A stretch of DNA of 64,000 nucleotides, taken from Akkermansia sp. (GTDB lineage: Bacteria; Verrucomicrobiota; Verrucomicrobiia; Verrucomicrobiales; Akkermansiaceae). The notes beneath the pieces were generated by a model. It searched no databases, was not told the DNA's origin, and saw only the letters and a list, made by a program, of their open reading frames with translations. Below are positions 51,347 to 59,672 of the stretch, piece by piece. The DNA lies in NCBI GenBank assembly GCA_017415995.1, contig JAFQDN010000032.1, positions 1-64,000 of the forward strand, read 5' to 3'. A program made the position numbers and the translations under genes. Position 1 is the stretch's first letter. Each line of letters begins with the position of its first letter.

Positions 51347-53695
51347 ATGAAAACGATTTTGAGATATTTGGTGCCCTTGTTGGGGGGAGTCGGGGTGGTG
51401 CACGGTTACCAACTGTTGCCCACACCGCTGCCTCAGGTGTCACGTGATTCCAATTCTCGTGAATTGTTGGAGGCCGCGCGCGCCGGTGATGTGAATGCCC
51501 AGCGCCGTTTGGGGAGGATGCTGATTGAGGGTACGCTCATTAAAAGGGATGTTGCCAACGGGGTGAAGTGGTTGATTAAAGCCGCTGAGCAGGGAGACTC
51601 CGGTGCCTGCCTCATGTTGGGAGATTTGTATAGCCAAGGACGCGGCGTTGCTCAGAATGAACGCAAAGCCGCTGAGTTTTATGTGCTGGCGGATGCTGCC
51701 GGTAACAAACATGCCGCAAAACGCTTGGAAAAAATGCCGATGGCCTATGCTCCCGAGTGGTGGGAGAAACGTGCCGATTCCATGAACAAAAAGGCTTTGC
51801 TCCGCGTCATGATTGCCTATGCCAAAGGCGAGGAAGGCTTCGACCGCAATGTGGGTAAAGCCCGCGAATATTATAAGTCTGCTCATGAAAAATGGCCGTC
51901 CGATACGGATAAAATGGTGGAGTCTCTGCCGGCTCAGATAAAAGACAAACTGATGTCGGAGGAAGAAGACGATGAAAAGCCGACGGTTGCTTCTACGCCG
52001 GAGCCGGAACCGGAGAAATCCCCGGAGGAGAGGCTGTGCCACGCTGCCTTGGAAGGAGATTTAGCGACGGTGCGCAAACTCCTGCGTGACGGTACTTCTG
52101 CCAATGCTGTCGCATCGGGCGGAACCCCTGCGCTTCACTATGCTGCTATGTCATTGGATGGTGAGGTGGTTGTTAAGGCTTTGCTGGAGGCCGGGGCAGA
52201 CGCGAACAGCAAAAACGCCGCCGGGCTGACTCCTCTGTTTTTTGCTTGTATCAACGGCAAGGAAAATACCCGCATTGTGCGCATGTTGCTTAAAGCCGGA
52301 GCAAATGTCAATGCGAAGAGTGATGATGGCGAGACTCCTTTGATGATTGCTGCCTGTACCGGTAAGGAAGCGGTGGTCAATATCTTGTTGGAACATAAAG
52401 CTGATGTGAATGTTATTGCTAGCGGCGAGGGAATTGCTTATTTGGGATGTTCCAAAGTGGATAGCGATTTTTCTGCTCCGTACAGCGCGTTGACGATTGC
52501 ACATTGCAAGAGTTTTTCGAAAATTGTGGCGGCTCTTATACGTGCCGGGGTCGATGTCAATATCAAGTACCAGGGAAACCCGCTGTTTTTCTACTATTGC
52601 GGTGATTCTTCCATGTTGCAGCTCTTCCTGAAACATGGTTGCAACATTAATGCGGTGGATGACGAAGGTAATTCGGCTCTCATCCGTGCTTTGGATGATG
52701 GTGATGCGGATATTGCCAAGAGACTGGTGAAAGCCGGTGTAAATGTGAACGTGCAGCACTCAGAGACAAAGATATCGCCGCTTATGTTTGCTGCTTTTAA
52801 CGGTCCGGATGATTTGTTCAATCTGATTTTGAGCAAAAATCCGGATATTCATGCAGTTAATGATGATGGTGCAACTGCTTTGCATTTTGCCGCATTGGCC
52901 GGAAAAGCCGATTATGTCAGCATGTTGCTTAAAAAGGGTGCTAAAATGGATGCCGTAACTCCTAACGGGATGACGGCTGAGCAGATGGCACGTAATAACG
53001 GTCACACCGAAGTTGCGGATTTGCTTGCTGAAAAGGCTCGTGCTAAGGATAAAACGGATGATGCCGGTAGTGAGCCTGTTGCAGGCGCTGCAACTAAGAA
53101 AAATAATCTCATGCTGTATATCGGCATTGGAGGGGGGGGATTGCTGGTTGTTGTTGCCGTTGTGATTGTACTTTGCCGGAAGAAAAAATCTGCATCTCAG
53201 CCCCCGACTCCCGATAAAACGGATGAGGCTACGCCTGCGGAGTTGACTACACCTCCCCCATTCATACCTGCTGAATCAGACCCGGCCATGCCTTCCGTTT
53301 CCTCTGAAAACAAGGAGCCGGCCATGCCGCCACCACCCGTCCCGGCTGCATCTGCGGAGTCGGCCATGCCGCCGCCACCTGTCCCGGCTGCATCTGCGGA
53401 GCCGGCCATGCCGCCGCCGCCCGTCCCGGCTGCATCTGCGGAGCCGGCCATGCCGCCGCCGCCCGTCCCGGCTGCATCTGCGGAGCCTGCCATGCCGCCG
53501 CCACCGACTCCTCCTGCCATGCAGCGCGCGGATGTCAGACGCTACTTGGTTTGCTTGCGCGATGGTTCTCGCTTAGGCCCCTTTACACAGCATGAGCTGA
53601 AAACGCAAGTTTCTGCCGGAATGCTGCCCCCGGATGTTATGGTGTGGACAGAAGGCATGCCGGTATGGATGCCTGTGTACCAAGTGTTGCCGTAA
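51347..53695 (+). CDS. Fused Sel1 / ankyrin / transmembrane / proline-repeat / GYF_2 protein
   Basis: This 782-residue protein is built in order as follows. Signal peptide (about 1-22). Sel1-like repeats at about 35-205 (LGRMLIEGTLIKRDVANGV, LMLGDLYSQGRGVAQNE). Eight or so ankyrin repeats at about 225-560 (VVKALLEAGADANSKN, YVSMLLKKGAKMDAV). One membrane helix near 586-605 (LYIGIGGGGLLVVVAVVIVL) followed by CRKKK, so the C-terminus is inside. Then a tandem EPAMPPPPVPAASA repeat, and a terminal GYF_2 domain (RDGSRLGPFTQHELKTQV, VWTEGMPVWMPV). It combines in one chain the two proteins of 38663-41626. GYF-type domains bind proline-rich ligands, so the adjacent repeat could be its own or a paralogue's ligand. 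It heads a tight operon with the next three genes. Confidence 0.88.
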   Translation: MKTILRYLVPLLGGVGVVHGYQLLPTPLPQVSRDSNSRELLEAARAGDVNAQRRLGRMLIEGTLIKRDVANGVKWLIKAAEQGDSGACLMLGDLYSQGRGVAQNERKAAEFYVLADAAGNKHAAKRLEKMPMAYAPEWWEKRADSMNKKALLRVMIAYAKGEEGFDRNVGKAREYYKSAHEKWPSDTDKMVESLPAQIKDKLMSEEEDDEKPTVASTPEPEPEKSPEERLCHAALEGDLATVRKLLRDGTSANAVASGGTPALHYAAMSLDGEVVVKALLEAGADANSKNAAGLTPLFFACINGKENTRIVRMLLKAGANVNAKSDDGETPLMIAACTGKEAVVNILLEHKADVNVIASGEGIAYLGCSKVDSDFSAPYSALTIAHCKSFSKIVAALIRAGVDVNIKYQGNPLFFYYCGDSSMLQLFLKHGCNINAVDDEGNSALIRALDDGDADIAKRLVKAGVNVNVQHSETKISPLMFAAFNGPDDLFNLILSKNPDIHAVNDDGATALHFAALAGKADYVSMLLKKGAKMDAVTPNGMTAEQMARNNGHTEVADLLAEKARAKDKTDDAGSEPVAGAATKKNNLMLYIGIGGGGLLVVVAVVIVLCRKKKSASQPPTPDKTDEATPAELTTPPPFIPAESDPAMPSVSSENKEPAMPPPPVPAASAESAMPPPPVPAASAEPAMPPPPVPAASAEPAMPPPPVPAASAEPAMPPPPTPPAMQRADVRRYLVCLRDGSRLGPFTQHELKTQVSAGMLPPDVMVWTEGMPVWMPVYQVLP
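53315..53506 (+). repeat. 42-bp coding tandem repeat (14-residue proline-rich unit)
   Basis: Four nearly perfect copies start at 53315, 53357, 53399 and 53441, and a partial fifth at 53483. The unit encodes EPAMPPPPVPAASA. Near identity at DNA level implies recent expansion and likely length variation between strains. Confidence 0.85.
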
Positions 53696-53716
53696 GTGCA
53701 TGGATTATGGTGAAAA

Positions 53717-54553
53717 ATGTTTAATGTGCTAAAAGTTATGAAAAAATTGAATTGTCATTCAGCAATAGCGAGCGTTATCGGGTTTACTCTTTTCGGTATT
53801 GCCGGTAGCACTTACGCTAATCCTCTGCTTGAGGCGGGGGATTCCACTGTGGTAATGGAAGCAAATGCGCATGAAAAGACGGTAAGCCGCCTAATTGCAG
53901 AAAAAGAGTATCGCTTGGCATTTGAGATGGAAGTGGAGGTCTTGGCCGCAGAGTTTGATGAGCAAAAATGCAATGCGGCTCTGCTCCGCATTCGTGAGGT
54001 GTATGCTGTTGTGTCTGCTCAGGTGATAAATAATTCAATGCCAGCGGGCAGTTCGCGCATCATCGGCAAGGAGGAGGCGCAACGTGTGATGCGTGAGTTC
54101 GATGACTTGAAATATGTGGTGCAAAGTTTGGAGGCTATTTTAAGTCAAGCCGTAAAAACGAATTTGACAGATAAGAACCTACAAATGCTTAAAGAGTTGC
54201 GTGCGCTGAAAGACGCAATCAAGCAGAGACGTACACAATATTTGTCCTACGATGTTGTGGCTCCATATGTGTTGGTGACGGCTCTCCTGGTTGAGGAGGC
54301 CTGTGGTTTTTGGAATGATAATGAAGATGACATTATTGCAGCGGGCTTGTATTTGCAAAGCGGGTTACATGGTGAATGGTTGAAGCAGTCCAATCAGGAT
54401 GTCCGCATGAAGTTTGCTGAAGTGATCAAGAGTATAAAGAGCGAATTGAGTGAGTCGGAATTTGAGGAACTGAAGATTTTGAGCTCACTTTCCGACTCCG
54501 CAGACCCCTCCAAGGGAGGTGGAGCTGATTTATGGTGGAATGGTGAAAAATGA
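53717..54553 (+). CDS. Secreted helical protein, unknown
   Basis: This 278-residue protein has an N-terminal signal peptide (IASVIGFTLFGIAGSTYA). The start may be the ATG at 53717 or the in-frame ATG at 53738 (MKKLNCHSA). The mature part is charged and helix-rich (EKTVSRLIAEKEYRLAFEME, LKYVVQSLEAILSQAVK), ending in a Gly-rich tail (PSKGGGADLWWNGEK). No family was recognised. It starts 21 bases after the Sel1-ankyrin-GYF_2 gene, and its stop overlaps the next start (ATGA), so all are likely one operon. Confidence 0.65.
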   Translation: MFNVLKVMKKLNCHSAIASVIGFTLFGIAGSTYANPLLEAGDSTVVMEANAHEKTVSRLIAEKEYRLAFEMEVEVLAAEFDEQKCNAALLRIREVYAVVSAQVINNSMPAGSSRIIGKEEAQRVMREFDDLKYVVQSLEAILSQAVKTNLTDKNLQMLKELRALKDAIKQRRTQYLSYDVVAPYVLVTALLVEEACGFWNDNEDDIIAAGLYLQSGLHGEWLKQSNQDVRMKFAEVIKSIKSELSESEFEELKILSSLSDSADPSKGGGADLWWNGEK

Positions 54554-55857
54554 AAAGTGTCGCATACCTGTTGTTTTGTTTCCTGTTGGTGTTGTGCCCG
54601 TGTTACGGGCACAGCGGGCAGGAGCACTTGCGCGATATGAAAATCGTTTTCAACGGGTATGGAGGCGCAGAGTTTGATGAGTTAGCCCGTAAAGTCAATG
54701 CCACGATTGATACGGAATTGCCGGAGGCTTTCCGTAAGCAAATCGGACCACTGCCCGGTAATCACCGTATATTAGGCCATGGGTGGACGATGAATGATGC
54801 CATCCCCCACGAAGTGCTCGATAAGCTGGAAACCCGTTACCCCGGTAAGAAAAAGGAGATTGTTGCAATCTGGCGTACAACGGTTAAGAATCTTTGTGCT
54901 TATGCCCAACGCGTCACCGGGCTGCCGCCTAACCAAGCAGCTGCCTTGGTTGCGATTATGTACGATATCCATTTGCTCGGGGATTTGGAACCGGGTAACA
55001 AGTTGTTGGATAACGTCTTGTCCCCGCATGATATTGTCAAAAATCTTAAAAAGAATTTCAAAATCCTGTTCCGAAATCATCCGGTCATAGCCAATCAGAT
55101 ATGCAATTGTTTGCAACGCGTTCTTTCTTCCGCTAAAGGGGGAGTACAGAACGTGGCTCGGGCGCTGATGACGGCGTTGCAACGTCTGGACATCGGCGGA
55201 AAATTACGAGTCGCTTGGCAAAATACGCTCAAGCTTCCTTTTTCCAAGCAGGCTGTGCACATGGCTGAGCACTACAAGGTGCGGCGTGATGTCCGGAATC
55301 TGGCCGGCAAAAAAGTTAAACTCACTCCTTTGCGCTCTCCACGCTCTGCCGCCAAAGTGGTGGAGAAGTCTGCCCGCAGGTGGATTACTCCTGCTCTGAT
55401 AACTGAGTCCGGTGCTATTTTAGTCCCGACGCAAGTCGGATTTGGAGTTTTCGGTTTTGATGCCGGTGAGGCTGTGTTCGCTTTTTATCGTGGAGGCATT
55501 TTGAAGGAGGAATTTGAAAGACGCATGGCGGATTCTGTGATAAAAGGAGTTTCCTGCGGGGCTGCACATGCCGTGTTGTTGTGCATAACTCCTGTTCCGG
55601 GAGGCTTGTTAGTTACTGTTGTCGGTATTGCGGCTTACGAAGTTACGGATTGCGTCATTGGAATTTTTCGTAGGCGTGCAGCGGCAAAAATGCTTACTGC
55701 TGAAGATTTACAGATGTTCGGCTTGGAAGTGAATTCCATTTTTTCGGTAGAGACGGGCTCCGTGTTCGAAGTGGAGGGTAAATCCGTCCTCGATATCCCC
55801 CCTAACACCATCTTTGAGCCTGATGAGGATTCCCTGTTTGAAGTGCCTGCTGCCTGA
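54550..55857 (+). CDS. Secreted or membrane protein with octapeptide-repeat tail, unknown
   Basis: This 435-residue protein has a signal peptide (VAYLLFCFLLVLCPCYG). Residues of about 60-175 contain conserved-looking NHRILGHGWTMNDAIPHEVL and IMYDIHLLGDLEPGN. The His/Asp pattern recalls zinc-dependent phospholipase C or S1/P1 nuclease motifs, but this is a weak analogy. Residues of about 295-375 are hydrophobic and Gly-rich (VGFGVFGFDAGEAVFAFYRG, PGGLLVTVVGIAAYEV) and likely enter the membrane. The tail has five 8-residue units of the form xS(I/V/L)F(E/S)Vxx (NSIFSVET, GSVFEVEG, KSVLDIPP, NTIFEPDE, DSLFEVPA). It overlaps the upstream stop by four bases. Confidence 0.65.
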   Translation: MKSVAYLLFCFLLVLCPCYGHSGQEHLRDMKIVFNGYGGAEFDELARKVNATIDTELPEAFRKQIGPLPGNHRILGHGWTMNDAIPHEVLDKLETRYPGKKKEIVAIWRTTVKNLCAYAQRVTGLPPNQAAALVAIMYDIHLLGDLEPGNKLLDNVLSPHDIVKNLKKNFKILFRNHPVIANQICNCLQRVLSSAKGGVQNVARALMTALQRLDIGGKLRVAWQNTLKLPFSKQAVHMAEHYKVRRDVRNLAGKKVKLTPLRSPRSAAKVVEKSARRWITPALITESGAILVPTQVGFGVFGFDAGEAVFAFYRGGILKEEFERRMADSVIKGVSCGAAHAVLLCITPVPGGLLVTVVGIAAYEVTDCVIGIFRRRAAAKMLTAEDLQMFGLEVNSIFSVETGSVFEVEGKSVLDIPPNTIFEPDEDSLFEVPAA

Positions 55858-56203
55858 GTGGCTGAAAATAATCGGCCGATTCAAGTTGTTATCAGCCGTT
55901 ACCCTTGCCGTAATTGCCGGGGGGCTGCTGTGGTATTGCTGCATGGATGATGAACCTGCTGCCCCGGCGGAAAATGTACTTTCTGCTGATGAACTGTATC
56001 TGAAAATGTTCGCTGAGCTTTGTGCCGACGCAGAAGGCAAAGATGTTGCACGGAAAGATATTGATTTGCTCCGTTTTCGTTATTATGACCTTTGCGTCAG
56101 GTATGAGGAGCTCTCAGAGCCTGAACAGGAAAAGCTGAAAGCAGACCCTCGCTATCGGGACTTGCTGAAGCGCTGGCGTATGTTGTCCTCCGAATCTCTT
56201 TGA
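55814..56203 (+). CDS. Small single-pass membrane protein, unknown
   Basis: This 129-residue protein has a short basic N-terminus with CLKC, one membrane helix (LLSAVTLAVIAGGLLWYCCM, about 25-44) and a charged helical tail (RRDID-type KDIDLLRFRYYDLCVRYEEL). It overlaps the previous gene by 44 bases in another frame. The start could also be the ATG at 55823. Reinitiation from the upstream gene is likely. No family was recognised. Confidence 0.55.
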   Translation: MSLMRIPCLKCLLPEWLKIIGRFKLLSAVTLAVIAGGLLWYCCMDDEPAAPAENVLSADELYLKMFAELCADAEGKDVARKDIDLLRFRYYDLCVRYEELSEPEQEKLKADPRYRDLLKRWRMLSSESL

Positions 56204-56279
56204 GGGCTGTAATATCTGTATCAGAAGCCTCAAAAAAACAGAAAAAATAAAAAAACACGCTTTATTGCGGATAATATGC

Positions 56280-56459
56280 TTGCGTTGGCGTTTGTGACTG
56301 TGTAAAATAAACGCGAATGCGTGTGCTTGCTTTGCAGGCATGTGCATGAAGCGGCAGGGTAGCTTAAGAACCCTGCCACCTGCCAAGGAAGATGCCGGCC
56401 GGTTCCGATCTTCTGCGGTGAAGCGAGGAGCCGGCACAAGAAGATAGAAAAAAGAAAAA
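56280..56459 (+). promoter_or_regulatory. Promoter and structured leader of pnp
   Basis: TTGCGT (56280-56285), a 17-bp spacer and TAAAAT (56303-56308) predict a leader of about 145 nt. The leader contains the hairpin GGCAGGGT/ACCCTGCC (near 56351-56377) and a longer one closed by TGCCGGC/GCCGGCA (about 56392-56437). PNPase is autoregulated through a structured leader in other bacteria, and the same is plausible here. The stretch 56204-56279 is AT-rich with no gene seen. Confidence 0.55.
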
Positions 56460-58610
56460 ATGAGTATACATTCCGTATCGTGCGCCGTAGGCGCCAATCC
56501 CATCACAATTGAAACCGGCAAGATTGCCCGCCTGGCAGACGGTGCCGTAACCGTTCGTTGTGGTGATACCGTGGTGCTTGTTACCGTTGTGAGTGCCACC
56601 AAGATTAAAGAGGGACAGACGTTCTTCCCGCTCTCCGTTGAGTATAAAGAAAAAGCCGCTGCCGCTGGTATGTTCCCGGGCGGATACTTCAAGCGCGAGG
56701 GACGTCCCACGGAGAAGGAGATTTTGACATGCCGTATGACGGATCGTCCCCTCCGCCCGATGTTCCCCAAAGGATACTTCTATGACACGCAGGTGATTTC
56801 TCTGCTGATGGCAGCAGACGGCGAGAATGAGCCGGATATCCTTAGCATCAACGGTGCATCTGCCGCATGTGTAATTTCTGACCTTCCCTTTGCTGAGCCC
56901 GTAGGCGCTGTACGCGTGGGCCGCATCAACGGTGAGTTTGTGATTAACCCGACCAACAGCCAGCGCACGGATTCCGATTTGGATTTGGTGTACGCCGGTT
57001 CTAAGGACCAGGTTATCATGATTGAGGGTTCCGCTAATGAATTGCCGGAGGAGGACTTTATTGCTGCTCTGCGTTTTGCGCAGGAGAATGTGGCCAAGAT
57101 TTGCGCTGCCCAGGAAGAGCTGCGTGCCCTGTGCGGTAAGCCGACCCGCGAGTACGAGCTTACTCTTGCCAAGCCCGAGTTGCTGGAAATCGGCTACCAA
57201 GTGGCCGGTGACCGCATCGAGGATGCTATCTATGCCCCGAACAAGATTCAGCGCCAGAAGCAGGTGGGTGCTCTCCGTGATGAGGTGGAAGCCAAAATTA
57301 AGGAGACCTACCCCGAGGCTACGGACTTTGACGTTGAGCAGGTGTTCGAGTATATTCAGAAGAAGGCTTTCCGTATCTCCATCATGGAGCAGGGTAAGCG
57401 TGCCGATGGCCGCGCCATCAAGCAGTTGCGCCCGCTCTCTGCGGAGGTGAACGTGCTGCCCTCCGTGGTGCACGGTTCCGCTCTCTTCTCCCGTGGTGAG
57501 ACGATGTCCATGTGCTTGGCTACACTCGCTCCCATGGAGGAGAAGCAGTACTTGGATAACTATACCGGTTCCGTTGATGAGAAACGCTTTATCCTGCACT
57601 ACAACTTCCCGCCCTTTACGGTGGGAGAAACCGGCCGTTTCGGCGGACAGAACCGCCGCGAAATCGGTCACGGTGCCTTGGCTGAGCGTTCCATCGCTCC
57701 CGTGATTCCGGATGAGAATGACTTCCCCTACGCCATCCGCGTATCCTCCGAGATTATGGAGTCCAACGGCTCCACCTCCATGGCTTCCGTGTGCGCCGGT
57801 ACGCTGTCCCTGTTGGCAGCCGGTGTGCCGCTCAAGCGCCCGGTCTCCGGTATTTCCGTGGGCTTGGTGACGGAGTTTGCGAACGAGGGCGACCGTGAGC
57901 CCAAGCGTTATGAAACCTTGTTGGACATCATCGGCTCCGAGGACTTCTACGGTGATATGGACTTCAAGCTTTGCGGTTCCGAGGTCGGTGTAACCGGTTA
58001 TCAGCTGGACCTCAAGCTGCCCGGTATTCCGCTCTACATCTTGGAGGATGCTATCCACCTGGCTCGCAAGGGCCGCTTGGATGTGCTGGCTACCATGAAT
58101 GCCTGCATCTCCGTGCCGCAGAAGATGAGCCCCAACGCTCCGCGTATTGAGTCCACCTCCATCCCGCAGGACCGCATCGGTGAGCTTATCGGCCCCGGCG
58201 GTAAGAACATTAAGGCCCTGCAGGCTGAGACCGGTACGGACATCAACATCGAGGAAGATGGTACCGTGCGCATTTACGGCAGCCGTCAGGAAGGTGTGGA
58301 GCGTGCTCTGTACCTCATTGACCGCATGTTCAAGGAGATTGAGGTTGGTGAAACCTATGAGGGTAAGATTGTCTCCACTAAGGAGTTCGGTGCCTTCATG
58401 GAGGTGCTGCCCGGTAAGGATGGCCTCATTCACATCTCTGAGTTGGCTGAAGGCCGTACCCAGAAGACGGAGGACGTAGTGAAGGTGGGCGACATTGTGA
58501 CTGCCAAGTGCATCGGTATCGATGACAAGGGCCGTGTCAAGATGTCCATGCGTGCCGCTGCTCGCGACCGCAAGGCCAAGGAGGCTGCAGAGCAGCAAGC
58601 CGACGCCTGA
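56460..58610 (+). CDS. pnp: Polyribonucleotide nucleotidyltransferase
   Basis: PNPase (716 residues) is a phosphorolytic 3'-5' exoribonuclease. It has two RNase PH domains (EGQTFFPLSVEYKEKAAAAG, FKREGRPTEKEILTCRMTDR; second core with GETMSMCLATLAPMEEKQYL). A KH domain follows (IGELIGPGGKNIKALQAETG, about 576-595), then an S1 domain (YEGKIVSTKEFGAFMEVLPG) and a short acidic/Gln tail. Length is normal. rpsO, the frequent upstream neighbour, is absent. Codon use is strongly biased as in highly expressed genes, which creates a long but spurious antisense frame. Confidence 0.97.
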   Translation: MSIHSVSCAVGANPITIETGKIARLADGAVTVRCGDTVVLVTVVSATKIKEGQTFFPLSVEYKEKAAAAGMFPGGYFKREGRPTEKEILTCRMTDRPLRPMFPKGYFYDTQVISLLMAADGENEPDILSINGASAACVISDLPFAEPVGAVRVGRINGEFVINPTNSQRTDSDLDLVYAGSKDQVIMIEGSANELPEEDFIAALRFAQENVAKICAAQEELRALCGKPTREYELTLAKPELLEIGYQVAGDRIEDAIYAPNKIQRQKQVGALRDEVEAKIKETYPEATDFDVEQVFEYIQKKAFRISIMEQGKRADGRAIKQLRPLSAEVNVLPSVVHGSALFSRGETMSMCLATLAPMEEKQYLDNYTGSVDEKRFILHYNFPPFTVGETGRFGGQNRREIGHGALAERSIAPVIPDENDFPYAIRVSSEIMESNGSTSMASVCAGTLSLLAAGVPLKRPVSGISVGLVTEFANEGDREPKRYETLLDIIGSEDFYGDMDFKLCGSEVGVTGYQLDLKLPGIPLYILEDAIHLARKGRLDVLATMNACISVPQKMSPNAPRIESTSIPQDRIGELIGPGGKNIKALQAETGTDINIEEDGTVRIYGSRQEGVERALYLIDRMFKEIEVGETYEGKIVSTKEFGAFMEVLPGKDGLIHISELAEGRTQKTEDVVKVGDIVTAKCIGIDDKGRVKMSMRAAARDRKAKEAAEQQADA

Positions 58611-58634
58611 TAGCCTTTGCACGATGTTGTTTTT

Positions 58635-58679
58635 CAGCCCCGCGGCGCGCCGTTATAGGTGCCTCGCGGGGCTTTTTTC
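58635..58679 (+). terminator. Intrinsic terminator after pnp
   Basis: The stem AGCCCCGCG/CGCGGGGCT with a long loop is followed by six T. Confidence 0.85.
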
Positions 58680-58802
58680 TGGTGTAATATGCCCTTGCTG
58701 CAAAAAAAGTGCAATAAAATGCGCTTTGCTGACTTTTTTTGATTGCCAAGACGTGAAATCTGGTGTAAAAGATATAGCGAACAGTTGCAAATTACTTACA
58801 CC

Positions 58803-59639
58803 ATGTGGAAATACCTAATCATTACCTCGGTTGTGCTCTTGGGAGGGGCTATGTATCTCTTCAACACCAATCATAAGGCCATAACTCAGTCCGGTAGCGG
58901 TGAATTGGCTCTTATCCAGGAGCGCTTCGACAGTGCCGTGAGAACCAAGACGGATGCTTACATAAGCAAAATTGACGCTGCTTACCGCGATGTCCGTACT
59001 GCTTGGCTTAAAGATGAGATTGTACGAGAGGCTGAGCGCCAGCAAAAGGCAGAGGAAGATGCCGCTCTTGCTCGCTCCAAGGGTGACGAGTACAAGGATG
59101 AGAATGATACTCTGCTTAGTGAGACAGAAACTGTAAAGCGTGAGCTCGAAAACGTGGTGGCTAAGACTGCGCCTGCCGTGGATATGGATCCGGATGGCGC
59201 TGAGCCCGAGGATATCATCGCTGCTGCTAAGGCTCTTATGGATGCCAACGTTGAGCTTCAAGCTAAGATTGATGCTGAAAACGCACAGATTGAGGACCTC
59301 GGTAATCAGAGCACACGCCTCAATGAGCTGATTGACGCTGCCCGTAAGCTCGGTCAGGATCGCCAAGCTCGTATCTCTCCGCCCGAGCTTAAGTGCAGCA
59401 TCAGCTATGTGGATCCCGGCTACGCTTTCATCATGCTCAATGCCGGTATTGATAATGGTGGTGTTGTTATCGGTTCTCGCTTGGCTGTTATGCGCGGTGA
59501 TAGAAAGATTTGCGAACTGAACGTCACGAACGTGCAGTCCCGTGAGTCTATCGCATACGTTGTGAAGGGAACCATGCTCGCCGGTGAGCGCGTAAAGGTG
59601 GGCGACCGTGTCATTTCCGTTCGTAACGATAGTAAGTGA
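58803..59639 (+). CDS. Membrane-anchored coiled-coil protein with C-terminal beta domain (tandem paralogue 1)
   Basis: This 278-residue protein has an N-terminal membrane helix (YLIITSVVLLGGAMYLF), a long coiled coil at about residues 35-195 (ERFDSAVRTKTDAYISKI, LLSETETVKRELENVVAK), and a compact beta-rich domain at about 200-278 (CSISYVDPGYAFIMLNAGID, GVVIGSRLAVMRGDR, AGERVKVGDRVISV). It shares this plan with the next gene. Topology predicts a periplasmic rod with a distal globular head. The start at 58803 is at the helix; a longer frame from 58743 adds unrelated residues. Codon use is that of highly expressed genes. Function unknown. Confidence 0.75.
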   Translation: MWKYLIITSVVLLGGAMYLFNTNHKAITQSGSGELALIQERFDSAVRTKTDAYISKIDAAYRDVRTAWLKDEIVREAERQQKAEEDAALARSKGDEYKDENDTLLSETETVKRELENVVAKTAPAVDMDPDGAEPEDIIAAAKALMDANVELQAKIDAENAQIEDLGNQSTRLNELIDAARKLGQDRQARISPPELKCSISYVDPGYAFIMLNAGIDNGGVVIGSRLAVMRGDRKICELNVTNVQSRESIAYVVKGTMLAGERVKVGDRVISVRNDSK

Positions 59640-59672
59640 TAAAAAGTAAATCTTTTAACCGCATATTATAAA

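Noticed and set aside
53315..53506. Coding tandem repeats (also 62347-62550) as CRISPR or integrated elements
   Set aside because: Both lie in frame inside genes and encode proline-rich units, so they are protein repeats.
56364..58622. Open frame of 752 codons on the minus strand opposite pnp
   Set aside because: It mirrors pnp exactly and has no family motifs. Strong codon bias of pnp removes stops on the other strand.
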